Counted from the stretch's first letter, positions 7,094 to 15,784 are shown. The stretch is 41,756 nt of DNA from JBAZOD01 sp041648955 (GCA_041648955.1 JBAZOD010000001.1:1-41756); one strand, 5' to 3'. A program made the numbers and translations. The notes: generated by a model from the letters alone, not told the origin.

Positions 7094-7909
7094 TTGAAAA
7101 AAGTCCTTATTCTGGCGGGTATACTGTGTATGCTCGCAATGGTATCGTTTGTCTCGGCAAGTACGGTCGCCGACATGCCCTCGTCGGCAGTGGCGATCTC
7201 GAGCGTAACCATGGAAACCAGCGCTTTCGCTACCGCAAAGACGAGCGGTCTGACAGCGAACGGCGAAAATCAGGTTATCTACGTGCAGAAGAATGACGTC
7301 CAGGCTTGGTCAACGAGCACACTGACGTCCAGGACGATCGGAAACACCCTGGCGAACACGGCGAACACGGCGGCGAATTTGACGAACGGTAATTCAAGCG
7401 CTACCGCGGACCAAGGCAACAATCTGACGATCAATACGGGAAACAACTACAGTGGAGAAAAAGCGCAATCGGCGACAACGGTTTTAAAGTATCTGATCCC
7501 GGTCAACGGTATCGACAAAGGCGGAATTACCTCGGCAACGGCGTATGTGCTCAAAATCGTGATCTCGTCCGGCCTGAACACCGGATATAACTTCCCGGGC
7601 GAATATGGCGAAACCGCTTCCAAGATCGACAACCTGGTGACGACATTCAAAATCCCATCGGATACCGTTACCGGTAACACCCCTGCCGCGATGATAACTA
7701 CCGCTCCGACGGCTCAGACGGCCATGGCGATGACCAGCGCAACCACCGGCAACCACCAGATCAATCCCGCGGACATGACGATCGACTTGTCGACGAATAC
7801 GGAGGGCAGAGCTGACGCGAACGAGTTTGTCGGCAACTTCTCCTCGACGGTAAATATGGGTTTTGACGGCATCGATCCTTCCGGTTCCGGTTTTGCAATC
7901 GCTATATGA
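7094..7909 (+). CDS. Exported Ala/Thr/Asn-rich protein of unknown function
   Basis: Not recognised. 271 residues starting at TTG 7094, supported by GGAGG at 7083-7087 (6-base spacing) and by the signal peptide it creates (MKKVLILAGILCML, cleavage likely after FVSA). The mature protein is rich in Ala, Thr, Ser, Asn and Gly, has almost no Cys, and its middle is a low-complexity stretch (TLANTANTAANLTNGNSSAT), as in secreted or surface proteins. No known domain was recognised. It is markedly more GC-rich than its neighbours, ends in TGA, and has two promoters in tandem plus its own terminator, which suggests a strongly expressed secreted product. An S-layer-like or pilin-like role is possible but unsupported; no type III prepilin cleavage site is visible. 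Confidence 0.78.
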   Translation: MKKVLILAGILCMLAMVSFVSASTVADMPSSAVAISSVTMETSAFATAKTSGLTANGENQVIYVQKNDVQAWSTSTLTSRTIGNTLANTANTAANLTNGNSSATADQGNNLTINTGNNYSGEKAQSATTVLKYLIPVNGIDKGGITSATAYVLKIVISSGLNTGYNFPGEYGETASKIDNLVTTFKIPSDTVTGNTPAAMITTAPTAQTAMAMTSATTGNHQINPADMTIDLSTNTEGRADANEFVGNFSSTVNMGFDGIDPSGSGFAIAI

Positions 7910-7928
7910 AAGCGAAAAGCAGAACCGC

Positions 7929-7957
7929 AAAGGCCCAAGTATAAACTTGGGTCTTTT
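7929..7957 (+). terminator. Intrinsic terminator after the exported-protein gene
   Basis: A 12-bp stem AAAGGCCCAAGT / ACTTGGGTCTTT with an ATAA loop and a short T tail. One G-T wobble on the plus strand becomes A-C on the other, so the stem favours plus-strand use. Confidence 0.85.
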
Positions 7958-7960
7958 AAT

Positions 7961-7990
7961 TTGTTTTCGTTCGATAAAATATGTTATAAT
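7961..7990 (+). promoter_or_regulatory. Promoter for pilB
   Basis: TTGTTT (7961-7966), an 18-base spacer and TATAAT (7985-7990). Predicted start near 7997, giving a leader of about 26 bases in which no Shine-Dalgarno is visible. Confidence 0.55.
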
Positions 7991-8022
7991 AGCTATATAT
8001 ATTAACTTAGCTAAAATTAAAT

Positions 8023-9759
8023 ATGTTATCCAGAAAACAGATAAAAAACATACTGGCTAAAGCGGAAATTTTGTCAGAAGCAGATTTTGATAAATTCGCC
8101 GAGGAAGCAGAAAATAGCGGGAAAAAAATAGAAAATTACTTAATAGAAAAAAAAGTCGTCACCCCCCTTTCTTTATACGAAACTGCTGCCCAATATTTTA
8201 AAGTTCCTTTTGTTAATTTGAAAGGGCAGACTATCCGCAAGGATATTCTTTTGAATATTCCTGAACCGATTGCTACCACTCATAATTTAATTGCTTTTGA
8301 TGGCGATGATAAAGAAATTAAAATAGCCACTCTGAATCCGGATGACATGGAAATTTTTGAGTTCATAAAAAAGAAAACCAACCTTAACCCCAAAATATAC
8401 CTAACTACTCCGGACAGCATCAAAGACAATCTTAAACAATATCACAAAAGCCTGAAGGCCGAATTTGATTATTTAACCAAAGGCGGACAAAAAGGAGAGG
8501 CTAACAAAGAAGGAGAAAAAGATTTAAAAAAATTAGCTGAAGACCTGCCGGTAGTGAGAATTGTTGATACCCTGCTTGAATACGCTATTTTTCAAGAAGC
8601 CAGCGATATCCATATTGAACCAGAGGAAAAAGATATAATCGTCCGCTATCGAATTGACGGCATTCTTCATAATGTCATGATTCTCCCCAAAAATACCCAA
8701 ACAGGAATCATCGCCAGGATAAAAATTTTATCCAATCTGAAAGTTGATGAGCACCGCCTTCCTCAAGACGGACGCTTCAAAATTTCCGGAGAAGAATATA
8801 AGGTTTCTTTCCGTGTTTCTATTATTCCGACTTTTGACGGAGAAAAAATCGTCATGCGCCTTTTGAATGAAAAGGCTCAAATTTTAAATTTAGAGCAACT
8901 GGGCTTTCAGCCTCGAAGTTTTGAAATAGTAAAGAAAAATATAAAAAAACCGCACGGTATGATCTTGGTCACCGGACCGACTGGTTCGGGAAAAACTACC
9001 ACCCTCTACACAATTCTTAATATTCTAAATACTCCAGAAGTAAACATCTCTACCGTGGAAGACCCGATTGAATACCGGATGCCTAGGGTGAATCAATCGC
9101 AAATAAACCCGAAAATCGGCTTCACTTTCGCTTCCGGGCTGCGCGCTTTATTGCGACAAGATCCTGACATTATAATGGTAGGAGAAATTCGCGATGAGGA
9201 AACGGCGGAAATCGCCGTTCATTCTGCCATGACCGGGCATTTAGTCCTTTCTACTCTCCATACTAATGACGCCGTTACCACTCTACCCCGCTTGAGCGAT
9301 ATGAGCATTCCTTCTTTTTTAATTGCAACCACCACTAACTTGATTATCGCTCAGCGCTTAGTAAGAAAAATTTGCCCCAACTGCATTCAAAGTTATAATT
9401 TAGATAAACAGGCCGTTGAAGAATTAAACAAACATCTAAAAGTTGAAAATATATTAGAAACCTTAGCGGAAGAAAAAGTGATTGTTAATTCAAAACAAGG
9501 CCTTGAATCTATTCTTTTTTATCGGGGCAAGGGCTGTAAAAAATGCAACAACAGCGGCTACAAGGGGCGAATCGGTATTTATGAAACTTTAGAGATAACA
9601 GAAGAAGTAGCGGACATCATCTTGAAAAAAGGCACAGCTAATGATATAAAAAAAGAAGCGGAAAAACAAAAAATGCTCACAATCATAGAAGATGGGTTTA
9701 TTAAAGCTAAAAACGGCATAACTACGATTGAGGAAATAATGAGAGTAACGAAAGAATAA
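8023..9759 (+). CDS. pilB: Type IV pilus assembly ATPase PilB (GspE family)
   Basis: Cytoplasmic hexameric ATPase that powers pilus extension with PilC and PilM/N/O. 578 residues. The N-terminal MshEN-type domain (about residues 40-140) carries the VVTPLSLYETAAQYFKVPFV pattern. The ATPase core has SDIHIEP, Walker A GPTGSGKTTTLY (about 318-329), the Asp-box STVEDPIEY, Walker B PDIIMVGEIRDEE (about 380-391) and the His-box GHLVLSTLHTNDA. A zinc-binding tetracysteine, CPNC (about 450) with CKKC (about 504), favours PilB/GspE over PilT. It is the only pilus gene here on the plus strand, facing away from the pilC-pilM-O series. No clear Shine-Dalgarno precedes the start. Confidence 0.93.
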   Translation: MLSRKQIKNILAKAEILSEADFDKFAEEAENSGKKIENYLIEKKVVTPLSLYETAAQYFKVPFVNLKGQTIRKDILLNIPEPIATTHNLIAFDGDDKEIKIATLNPDDMEIFEFIKKKTNLNPKIYLTTPDSIKDNLKQYHKSLKAEFDYLTKGGQKGEANKEGEKDLKKLAEDLPVVRIVDTLLEYAIFQEASDIHIEPEEKDIIVRYRIDGILHNVMILPKNTQTGIIARIKILSNLKVDEHRLPQDGRFKISGEEYKVSFRVSIIPTFDGEKIVMRLLNEKAQILNLEQLGFQPRSFEIVKKNIKKPHGMILVTGPTGSGKTTTLYTILNILNTPEVNISTVEDPIEYRMPRVNQSQINPKIGFTFASGLRALLRQDPDIIMVGEIRDEETAEIAVHSAMTGHLVLSTLHTNDAVTTLPRLSDMSIPSFLIATTTNLIIAQRLVRKICPNCIQSYNLDKQAVEELNKHLKVENILETLAEEKVIVNSKQGLESILFYRGKGCKKCNNSGYKGRIGIYETLEITEEVADIILKKGTANDIKKEAEKQKMLTIIEDGFIKAKNGITTIEEIMRVTKE

Positions 9760-9776
9760 TTTCCAAAAAATTACTT

Positions 9777-10439
9777 ATGAAAATATTTTGTATAATTCCC
9801 GCCTACAACGAGGAAAAAACTATTGCCGAAGTCATAGAGAAAGTTAAAAAAAATGTTAACGAAGTTATAGTTGTAAACGACGGCTCAAAGGATGAAACCA
9901 AAAAATTAGCAAAAGAAAAAGGCGCTGTAGTTTTATCCCACATCATAAATCGCGGACAGGGGGCAGCGCTGGAAACCGGCAACCAATACGCCCTCAACAA
10001 AGGAGCGGAAATAATTGTTCATTTTGACGCGGACGGGCAATTCCTCGCCGAAGAAATAAAAGATATAGTTTCACCAATTGTAAGAGGAGAAGCAGACATT
10101 GTTTTCGGCTCCAGGTTTCTGGGAAAAAAATCAAATCTCCCCCAATTCAAAAAACATATTATCATTCCCCTAGCTCATTTGGTAAATAAGATATTCATCG
10201 GCGCTACTTTAACTGATCCTCAAAATGGCTTTCGGGCAATGTCTTCTGAAACAGCAAAAAAAATAACAATAGAACAGGACGGCATGGCTCACAATACAGA
10301 AATAATTTCTAAATCTTTTGAAAATAATCTGAAGATAAAAGAAATACCAGTGACCGTAATTTATCACAATTTCGGCCAGCGCTTTAGCGGCGGTTTAAAA
10401 ATCATAAAAGACCTAATCCTATCCAGATTAATAAATTAA
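9777..10439 (+). CDS. Family 2 glycosyltransferase, DPM1/undecaprenyl-phosphate type
   Basis: 220 residues with a GT-A fold and no C-terminal membrane domain. PAYNEEKTI at 8-16, VVNDGSKDET at 32-41, the metal-binding FDADGQ at 83-88 and GSRFLG follow the pattern of dolichyl/undecaprenyl-phosphate sugar transferases. It probably charges a polyprenyl phosphate with a sugar for surface glycan or protein glycosylation. It follows pilB by 17 bases and precedes a DUF2304 gene by 10, a common pairing. The sugar cannot be read from sequence. Confidence 0.85.
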   Translation: MKIFCIIPAYNEEKTIAEVIEKVKKNVNEVIVVNDGSKDETKKLAKEKGAVVLSHIINRGQGAALETGNQYALNKGAEIIVHFDADGQFLAEEIKDIVSPIVRGEADIVFGSRFLGKKSNLPQFKKHIIIPLAHLVNKIFIGATLTDPQNGFRAMSSETAKKITIEQDGMAHNTEIISKSFENNLKIKEIPVTVIYHNFGQRFSGGLKIIKDLILSRLIN

Positions 10440-10449
10440 AACTAAAAAA

Positions 10450-10779
10450 ATGCTTCAGCAAATACTTGCTTTAATAATAATCGCTTTTTTTCTCTCCCGG
10501 CTTTTTTGGCAAAAACAGAAAAAACAAATTGGGGCGAATGAATTTGTCTTTTGGCTTATTTTTTGGATTTTGGCCGCCGGAGCGATTATTGCTCTGAAGT
10601 GGGTAGACAGACTTGTTGCTGGCCTCGGTTTTTCTGGCTCTGGCATTGATATTTTAATTTATATTGCGGTTGTAGTTTTGTTTTATTTCATATTCAGATT
10701 GAGATTGAAGTTAGAAAAAATAGAAAAAGACATAACAAAAATAGTTAGAGAAATATCTCTGAATGATGAAAATAAATAA
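10450..10779 (+). CDS. DUF2304 family membrane protein
   Basis: 109 residues: an N-terminal membrane span (about 4-20), a charged QKQKKQ loop, a second span with the family-like FWLIFWILAAGAIIALKW (about 33-50), a third (about 67-85) and a short charged, probably helical, C-terminal tail. DUF2304 proteins are often found next to GT2 polyprenyl-phosphate transferases and are presumed to help them at the membrane. Here it lies 10 bases after such a gene, which fits. The function is unproven in the family. Confidence 0.75.
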   Translation: MLQQILALIIIAFFLSRLFWQKQKKQIGANEFVFWLIFWILAAGAIIALKWVDRLVAGLGFSGSGIDILIYIAVVVLFYFIFRLRLKLEKIEKDITKIVREISLNDENK

Positions 10780-10816
10780 TCATTTTTTCTGCAGAAAAGA
10801 GGATAAGGCGTGGTTA

Positions 10817-10845
10817 TTGTAAATCACGCTTTTATTGTCTATACT
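10817..10845 (+). promoter_or_regulatory. Promoter giving a predicted leaderless mRNA
   Basis: TTGTAA (10817-10822), a 17-base spacer and TATACT (10840-10845). Counting from the -10, the predicted first transcribed base is 10852, the A of the glycosyltransferase ATG. There is no Shine-Dalgarno upstream, consistent with a leaderless transcript. Confidence 0.5.
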
Positions 10846-10851
10846 AAAGAC

Positions 10852-11964
10852 ATGAAAATAGCCCAAATTATCTGTGTTTTTCCTCCCTACAAAAGCGGTC
10901 TAGGAAATGTTGCCCGCGATTTTTCTGAAATATTGGCAAAATCTGAAAATGAAGTGACTGTCTTCACTCCCAACCGCGGAAAAATTTTTTCGGGAAAACA
11001 TAATTTCAAAATCATTCTTCTAAAACCTTGGCTAAAAATGGGCTTCGGCGCTTTTTTGCCGCAATTATTTTTTAGGCTTTTTAGTTTTGATATCGTTTAT
11101 CTTCATTATCCTTTTTTTGGTACAGCCGAAATAGTTTGGCTGGCGAAAACAATATTTAACAAAAAATTTAAACTAATCATCCATTACCATATGGATGTAA
11201 AAAATTCCTCCCCTATTTTTAAAATTCTCAGCTGGCCGAACGAAATAATAAAAAATTCTCTTTTTAAAAAAGCGGAAATAATAACCTGCGCCAGTCTGGA
11301 TTACGTGAAAAATAGCGACATCGCTATCATCTACAAAAAATATCCGGAGAAGTTCATAGAAATTCCTTTTGGCGTAGACACGGAAAAATTTAAGCCGAAT
11401 AATCTGCAAAAAATCACGCAAAAAATTATAAAAATTTTATTCGTCGGCGGACTGGACAGGGCTCATTATTTTAAAGGCATAAATGTTTTATTAGCAGCAA
11501 TATCAAAATTAAAAATTCAAAATTATCAGCTGCAAATTATCGGCGATGGAGATTTGAAACCGGAATACGAAAAACAAGCGAAAGAACTTGGAGCTGCGGA
11601 TAAAATTATTTTTTCAGGCAAAGTATCGGATGAAGAACTTCCGGCAATTTATCAACAGGCTGATTTATTTATTTTGCCTTCCATAAATAAAAATGAGGCT
11701 TTTGGCTTAGTCTTACTGGAAGCTATGGCTTGCGGCGTTCCGGTTATTGCTTCTAATTTACCGGGCGTGAGAACGGTTTTTGAGAACGGTAAACAAGGAC
11801 TGCTATGTAAACCGAATGATGTCGATGATTTAAAAAATAAAATAGAAGAAATTTTATCAAATGAAGAAAAAAGAAAAAAAATGGGAAAAGAAGCCAGAGT
11901 TTTAATATTAGAGAAATACAGCCAAGAGGAGGTTGGTAAAAAATTAAACGAAATTATAAAATAA
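10852..11964 (+). CDS. Family 4 glycosyltransferase
   Basis: GT-B fold retaining glycosyltransferase of about 370 residues. The start at 10852 (MKIAQIICVFPPYKSG) is preferred over an in-frame GTG at 10810 because it gives the usual GT4 N-terminus and matches a predicted leaderless start. The donor-binding half shows ILFVGGLDRAHYFKGI and the E-x7-E region NEAFGLVLLEAMACGVPVI with GLLCKPND after it. It probably adds a sugar to a surface glycan precursor on the cytoplasmic side. Its stop overlaps the next glycosyltransferase start (TAATG), so the two are likely coupled. Confidence 0.85.
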   Translation: MKIAQIICVFPPYKSGLGNVARDFSEILAKSENEVTVFTPNRGKIFSGKHNFKIILLKPWLKMGFGAFLPQLFFRLFSFDIVYLHYPFFGTAEIVWLAKTIFNKKFKLIIHYHMDVKNSSPIFKILSWPNEIIKNSLFKKAEIITCASLDYVKNSDIAIIYKKYPEKFIEIPFGVDTEKFKPNNLQKITQKIIKILFVGGLDRAHYFKGINVLLAAISKLKIQNYQLQIIGDGDLKPEYEKQAKELGAADKIIFSGKVSDEELPAIYQQADLFILPSINKNEAFGLVLLEAMACGVPVIASNLPGVRTVFENGKQGLLCKPNDVDDLKNKIEEILSNEEKRKKMGKEARVLILEKYSQEEVGKKLNEIIK

Positions 11965-13139
11965 TGAAAATCTGTCTAATAAACAACTTATATAAACCCT
12001 ATGCCAGAGGCGGGGCGGAACGGATAGTCGAACTACAAGCCGAAGGCCTGGCTCAAGCTGGCCACGAAGTTTTTATAATAACAACAAAACCGCTATTCAG
12101 CAATCGTAAATCGGCAATCGTAAATCGGCAATCGTACTACCTCCCCGGTCTCTATTACAACCTTAACAAAATTCCCAAAATTCTTCGCCTGGCCTGGCAT
12201 TTAATTGATATGTTTGATATTGGAAATTGTTTAAAGATAAAATCAATTTTAAAAAAAGAAAAACCGGATATAGTTATTACTCATAATCTAAAAGGTATCG
12301 GTTATTTAACCCCAAAAATTATAAAATCCCAAAAAATAAAACATGTCCACATTTTACACGACATTCAGCTTTTACATCCTTCCGGCCTGATAATCTGCGG
12401 AAAAGAAAATCGGCTAAAAAATTTTTCTGCCAAAATATACATAAATCTTTGCCGTTGGCTTTTCAACTCTCCCGATACGATAATTTCTCCGTCTGAATGG
12501 CTTTTTGATATTCATCAAAAAGAAAAATTTTTTAAAAAATCAAAAAAAATTATTTTATCAAACCCGGCTGTGATATTATCAAGGGCGGAAAAAATAGCCA
12601 GAGAAAAAAACAAGCCTTTTCGCTTTCTTTACGTCGGGCAAGCAGAAAAGCACAAAGGCATATTATTTTTAATAAAATCTTTTTCCATTCTCTGTCAAAA
12701 TTTCGGCCGCTGCGGTTTTGAGTTGGTTGTAATCGGAGCGGGTTCAAAGCTAGAAAAGGCCAAGAAGCTAGCTGGAACAAATAAATACATAAAGTTTCTC
12801 GGTCAAAAACAAAAAGAAGAAATTGAAGGTTTAATGGAGTCATCCGATTGTCTAATCGTTCCTTCTTTATGCTATGAAAATTCACCTACTGTAATTTACG
12901 AAGCTGCTACGATCGGATTGCCCGTGATAGCTGCCCGCTTGGGCGGAATTCCGGAACTAATTCATAAATTAGACGGAATTTTATTCAAGGCTGGAAACGA
13001 AGGCGATTTAATGCATCAAATGAAATGGGCTATGGACAATCCAAAAGTCTTAAAAAAAATCGGAAACAGAAGCCAAGAGAAAATAAAGAATTTTTCATTG
13101 GAAAATTATACAAAAAAATTGCTGCTTATTTTGAAATAA
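11964..13139 (+). CDS. Family 4 glycosyltransferase
   Basis: 391 residues, GT-B fold. The N-terminus MKICLINNLYKPYARGGAER carries the GGAER motif typical of GT4. The C-terminal half has FLYVGQAEKHKGI and the E-x7-E region SLCYENSPTVIYEAATIGLP with LGGIPELI. The acceptor is unknown. The start ATG overlaps the upstream gene's stop. A 14-base tandem repeat lies in the N-terminal half (12101-12136); copy-number change there would shift the frame. The gene ends just before a strong terminator facing the minus-strand pilus genes. Confidence 0.85.
   Translation: MKICLINNLYKPYARGGAERIVELQAEGLAQAGHEVFIITTKPLFSNRKSAIVNRQSYYLPGLYYNLNKIPKILRLAWHLIDMFDIGNCLKIKSILKKEKPDIVITHNLKGIGYLTPKIIKSQKIKHVHILHDIQLLHPSGLIICGKENRLKNFSAKIYINLCRWLFNSPDTIISPSEWLFDIHQKEKFFKKSKKIILSNPAVILSRAEKIAREKNKPFRFLYVGQAEKHKGILFLIKSFSILCQNFGRCGFELVVIGAGSKLEKAKKLAGTNKYIKFLGQKQKEEIEGLMESSDCLIVPSLCYENSPTVIYEAATIGLPVIAARLGGIPELIHKLDGILFKAGNEGDLMHQMKWAMDNPKVLKKIGNRSQEKIKNFSLENYTKKLLLILK
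12101..12136 (+). repeat. 14-bp tandem repeat inside a glycosyltransferase gene
   Basis: Two perfect copies of CAATCGTAAATCGG (12101-12114, 12115-12128) and a partial third (12129-12136). The unit is not a multiple of three, so the copies encode different residues in turn, and gain or loss of one copy would break the gene. Confidence 0.8.
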
Positions 13140-13161
13140 TCAAGCGAATCACGAAAGAATA

Positions 13162-13193
13162 AAAAGGCGGGCTATTATCATAGCCCGCCTTTT
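13162..13193. terminator. Bidirectional terminator between convergent operons
   Basis: A perfect 14-bp stem (AAAAGGCGGGCTAT with its exact complement) and a 4-base loop, with T-rich sequence after the stem on both strands. It separates the plus-strand glycosyltransferases from the minus-strand pilus series. Confidence 0.92.
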
Positions 13194-13204
13194 GAAAAAT
13201 TTTT

Positions 13205-13471
13205 TTAAAATTTTATTGGAGTTTCTATCGTTCTCGGCTGTATTTTTATTTCAATTTTCTTAACGATCTCATCAAATTTATTCATATCTATATCTTCTAC
13301 GGCAACTTCCCGGCGCAAAACTAAAATTTCCTGAGATCTGGTTATAGTTTGATAAAAATTTTTGTAAAGGAATAACGAAGCACAAATAAAAACAATCGCA
13401 CCGATTATTATTATCGAGGAATAAAAATAAAGGAGAAGTCTGCCACTTGTGGCTTTTAAAAAATTAAACAT
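13205..13471 (-). CDS. Small membrane protein at the end of the pilus series
   Basis: Not recognised. 88 residues: a single membrane span (about 15-40) and a polar tail containing VLRREVAVEDIDMNKFDEIV. The gene starts 4 bases after the pilO-like gene and ends at the terminator, so it is almost certainly co-transcribed with pilMNO. The topology (short inner side, one span, short outer side) would suit an accessory of the PilN/PilO complex, but it shows no PilP lipobox or PilP motif. Confidence 0.7.
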   Translation of the reverse strand: MFNFLKATSGRLLLYFYSSIIIIGAIVFICASLFLYKNFYQTITRSQEILVLRREVAVEDIDMNKFDEIVKKIEIKIQPRTIETPIKF

Positions 13472-13475
13472 AAAT

Positions 13476-14066
13476 TTAGTTTCCCTCGCTATCGCGCCAA
13501 TAGGTATCGGCGGTAATAAACAGGCCTACATTTCCGAAAGACTTTTCTTCTCCCGGCGCCGGCGCCTTGGAACTGGAAGAAAAATCCAAGGATTTAATAT
13601 TTATATAATAATTAAGAGTTTCTAGGCCGATTAAATAATTCAAAAGCTGATTGAAATTTCCCTGAGGAAAAAGTTGTAATGGCACTAGCTGAGAATAGCC
13701 GTTATCGGAAGCTACCGCCGGCAAAAGATTTATTTTTTGACTGACATTGTTTTTATTGGCAACGCCCTCCAGGGTTGTGACAAATTCCAAGCCGTCCTCT
13801 TTATTAATAAAAACCTGATCTAAGATTTGAATCTTTTCTTCGGCTTTTTTTAATTTTTCTGACAGATTTCTCAGGCTTTGCCCTTTTATATATCTTCTTT
13901 CCAAATCTACTCTTTGAGTCTCTATCTCATCTCTTATGTTTTTTATATCGCGAATGGAGGGGAAAATAATAAAATAGATTACAATAAAAATAAAAATCAG
14001 AAAGCTGATAGCGCTTAAAATTATTTTTTTTCTTAAATCTAATTTTGCAATTCCTTTTAATTCCAT
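13476..14066 (-). CDS. pilO: PilO-like type IV pilus inner-membrane alignment protein
   Basis: 196 residues: a short cytoplasmic N-terminus, one membrane span (about 15-35), a coiled segment (about 40-85) and a small alpha/beta domain with FVTTLEGVANKNNV and FNQLLNYLIGLETL, the pattern of PilO. PilO pairs with PilN to link PilM to the pilus machine. It follows the pilN-like gene by 5 bases. Sequence divergence is high, so the name rests on both fold pattern and gene order. Confidence 0.72.
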   Translation of the reverse strand: MELKGIAKLDLRKKIILSAISFLIFIFIVIYFIIFPSIRDIKNIRDEIETQRVDLERRYIKGQSLRNLSEKLKKAEEKIQILDQVFINKEDGLEFVTTLEGVANKNNVSQKINLLPAVASDNGYSQLVPLQLFPQGNFNQLLNYLIGLETLNYYINIKSLDFSSSSKAPAPGEEKSFGNVGLFITADTYWRDSEGN

Positions 14067-14071
14067 AGAAT

Positions 14072-14617
14072 TTACTGACTTTCTTTTATATTATCTAAAT
14101 TCAAATCAGCTTCAATTTCGAAATTAATATCTTCTTTCTCTAAAATATTTTTTACGGGGAAAATTATTCCGGAAAAAATATTAGATTTTTCCAATCCCGA
14201 TTTAAGGGCCAAAAGGCTGTCGCGATTTTTCGCCATCCCTTTTAATTCTATAGTCTTTTCGTCCCGATCTATTCTTATTGAATAAAAACTTAAATCGCCG
14301 TTAACATATTTGTTTAGATCTTTAAATAAAAACGACCAGGGGATAAAATCATCCTGAACTTTTTCCACGAAAGAAATATGGTTATTTATTTCTCTGATTT
14401 GAGAGTTTCTGCCCTGGCTGTCCCTGGTGATCAAGGTTGTTTCCTCAACTATCTTATTGAAATTATTCTGCAGGATAATTTTTGCCACCAACATTATAAT
14501 AGCAATAAAAATAGTAATTATAATTAAAATATAATCGGCTTGCTTTAGCATTTTATAAATATGTCTGAGTTTTGTTTCTTGTTTTAATTCCCTGGAAACA
14601 AGATTTAGATTTAGCAT
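14072..14617 (-). CDS. pilN: PilN-like type IV pilus protein
   Basis: 181 residues starting MLNLNLVS, the form of the PilN N-terminal peptide that docks into PilM (INLL-like). One membrane span follows (about 30-50), then a coiled region (about 52-85) and a compact domain ending in FEIEADLNL. The gene lies 12 bases after pilM and 5 before the pilO-like gene. Confidence 0.78.
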   Translation of the reverse strand: MLNLNLVSRELKQETKLRHIYKMLKQADYILIIITIFIAIIMLVAKIILQNNFNKIVEETTLITRDSQGRNSQIREINNHISFVEKVQDDFIPWSFLFKDLNKYVNGDLSFYSIRIDRDEKTIELKGMAKNRDSLLALKSGLEKSNIFSGIIFPVKNILEKEDINFEIEADLNLDNIKESQ

Positions 14618-14629
14618 CTCTTTATTTGT

Positions 14630-15784
14630 TTATATTTTATCAATAAATATCCCCCGCAAAGCTAAGCCAATGGCGGTGGCAAAAGTCAAGCTGGAGTCTT
14701 GGCTGACGGAGATATTATTTTTACCGTCAATTTTTTTATTTTTAGAAAAATCTGAATCTAAGCTGTAAGTTTCTGAAAGAAGGTGCAAAAATTTCTCTTT
14801 CGCTTCGCCTAAATTAACAAGCGCATCCCCTCTCACCGTTTCGATTGATGTCGCTTTGCTGATAATTTTATCTATCCCCTTTATATTGGCGCCGCCGCCG
14901 CAAATTGTAATCTTGCTGATATTTCCATATTGGGAAAAATGATTATTATGAAATTCTAAAACTTCTCTGATCTTGTCATTAAGATCGTTAATAGTCCCGG
15001 CCAGGACCTTACTTATTATTCCTCCGGCTTCATCTTCTTTTAAACCACAAATTATTTTTGCCTTCTCCGCTTGTTCTTTTTTAATTTCTAAACTGCTGGC
15101 GATGTCTTCTGTTATCTTTTCCCCAGAAATCGGTATACTCACAGTGAAAAGCACAGTATTTTTAGCATAAACCACCAAACTAGTGCGAGTAGCGCCGATA
15201 TCTATAATCGCGTGATTTTTGTCAAAATTCTCCTTAAAATTTGGGGATTCTTCTCGCAAAAGACTTCGGCATAAGGCTATTGGCTCAATTTCCAAAGCTT
15301 CAACGGAAAGTCTCGCTTTGTCTAAGAGTTCAGTATATTGATTCACTATTTTTTTAGGAGCGGCGCCGATCAAAACTAATTGTATATCTTCTTTTTCTTC
15401 TATCACTTGCCAATCATAATACATTTCTTCTGCCAACATCGGAACATGCTTTTCTATCTCCGTCTCAATAATATCAGCTAAATTATTGGGAGTTTTTTCT
15501 ATTTCAATTAATTTAATAAAAGTTTTTGTTTCTGGCAGGCAGGCCACCACTGTATCAGAGCTTACTCGGCCATATTTTGGCTTGTTTATTAATTTTTTCA
15601 CAATATCAATAACCTGCCCTTGGTCTTTTATTTCTCCCTCCACTATTAACCCTTCTGGCACGTTAATCCTTCCCAGCGCTTGGATTTTTATTTTCCCGCC
15701 GATTTTATCAAGTTGAACCAATTTCAAAGATAAATCTGAGATATCTAAACCTATGGGATAAATTGAGTTTTTAGAAAATAACAT
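14630..15784 (-). CDS. pilM: PilM-like actin-fold pilus protein
   Basis: 384 residues of the actin/HSP70 superfamily. Phosphate-1 region PIGLDISDLSLKLVQL near the N-terminus, the adenosine-side HAIIDIGATRTSLVVY in the middle and ITICGGGANIKGI toward the end. PilM sits on the cytoplasmic face and ties PilN to PilB. The last 60 residues include a Lys/Asn/Ser-rich insertion (KNKKIDGKNNISVSQDSS). First gene of pilM-N-O, separated by 123 bases from the PilX-like gene upstream. Confidence 0.88.
   Translation of the reverse strand: MLFSKNSIYPIGLDISDLSLKLVQLDKIGGKIKIQALGRINVPEGLIVEGEIKDQGQVIDIVKKLINKPKYGRVSSDTVVACLPETKTFIKLIEIEKTPNNLADIIETEIEKHVPMLAEEMYYDWQVIEEKEDIQLVLIGAAPKKIVNQYTELLDKARLSVEALEIEPIALCRSLLREESPNFKENFDKNHAIIDIGATRTSLVVYAKNTVLFTVSIPISGEKITEDIASSLEIKKEQAEKAKIICGLKEDEAGGIISKVLAGTINDLNDKIREVLEFHNNHFSQYGNISKITICGGGANIKGIDKIISKATSIETVRGDALVNLGEAKEKFLHLLSETYSLDSDFSKNKKIDGKNNISVSQDSSLTFATAIGLALRGIFIDKI

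Noticed and set aside
7484..7930. Minus-strand open frame opposite the 7094 gene
   Set aside because: Arg/Val/Gly-rich antisense translation produced by the high-GC coding strand; no start signal or domain.
10810..10851. GTG start 14 codons upstream for the first GT4
   Set aside because: The extra residues do not fit the family and the segment carries the predicted promoter.
12100..12140. CRISPR-like repeat
   Set aside because: Units are 14 bases, directly adjacent without spacers and inside a coding gene.
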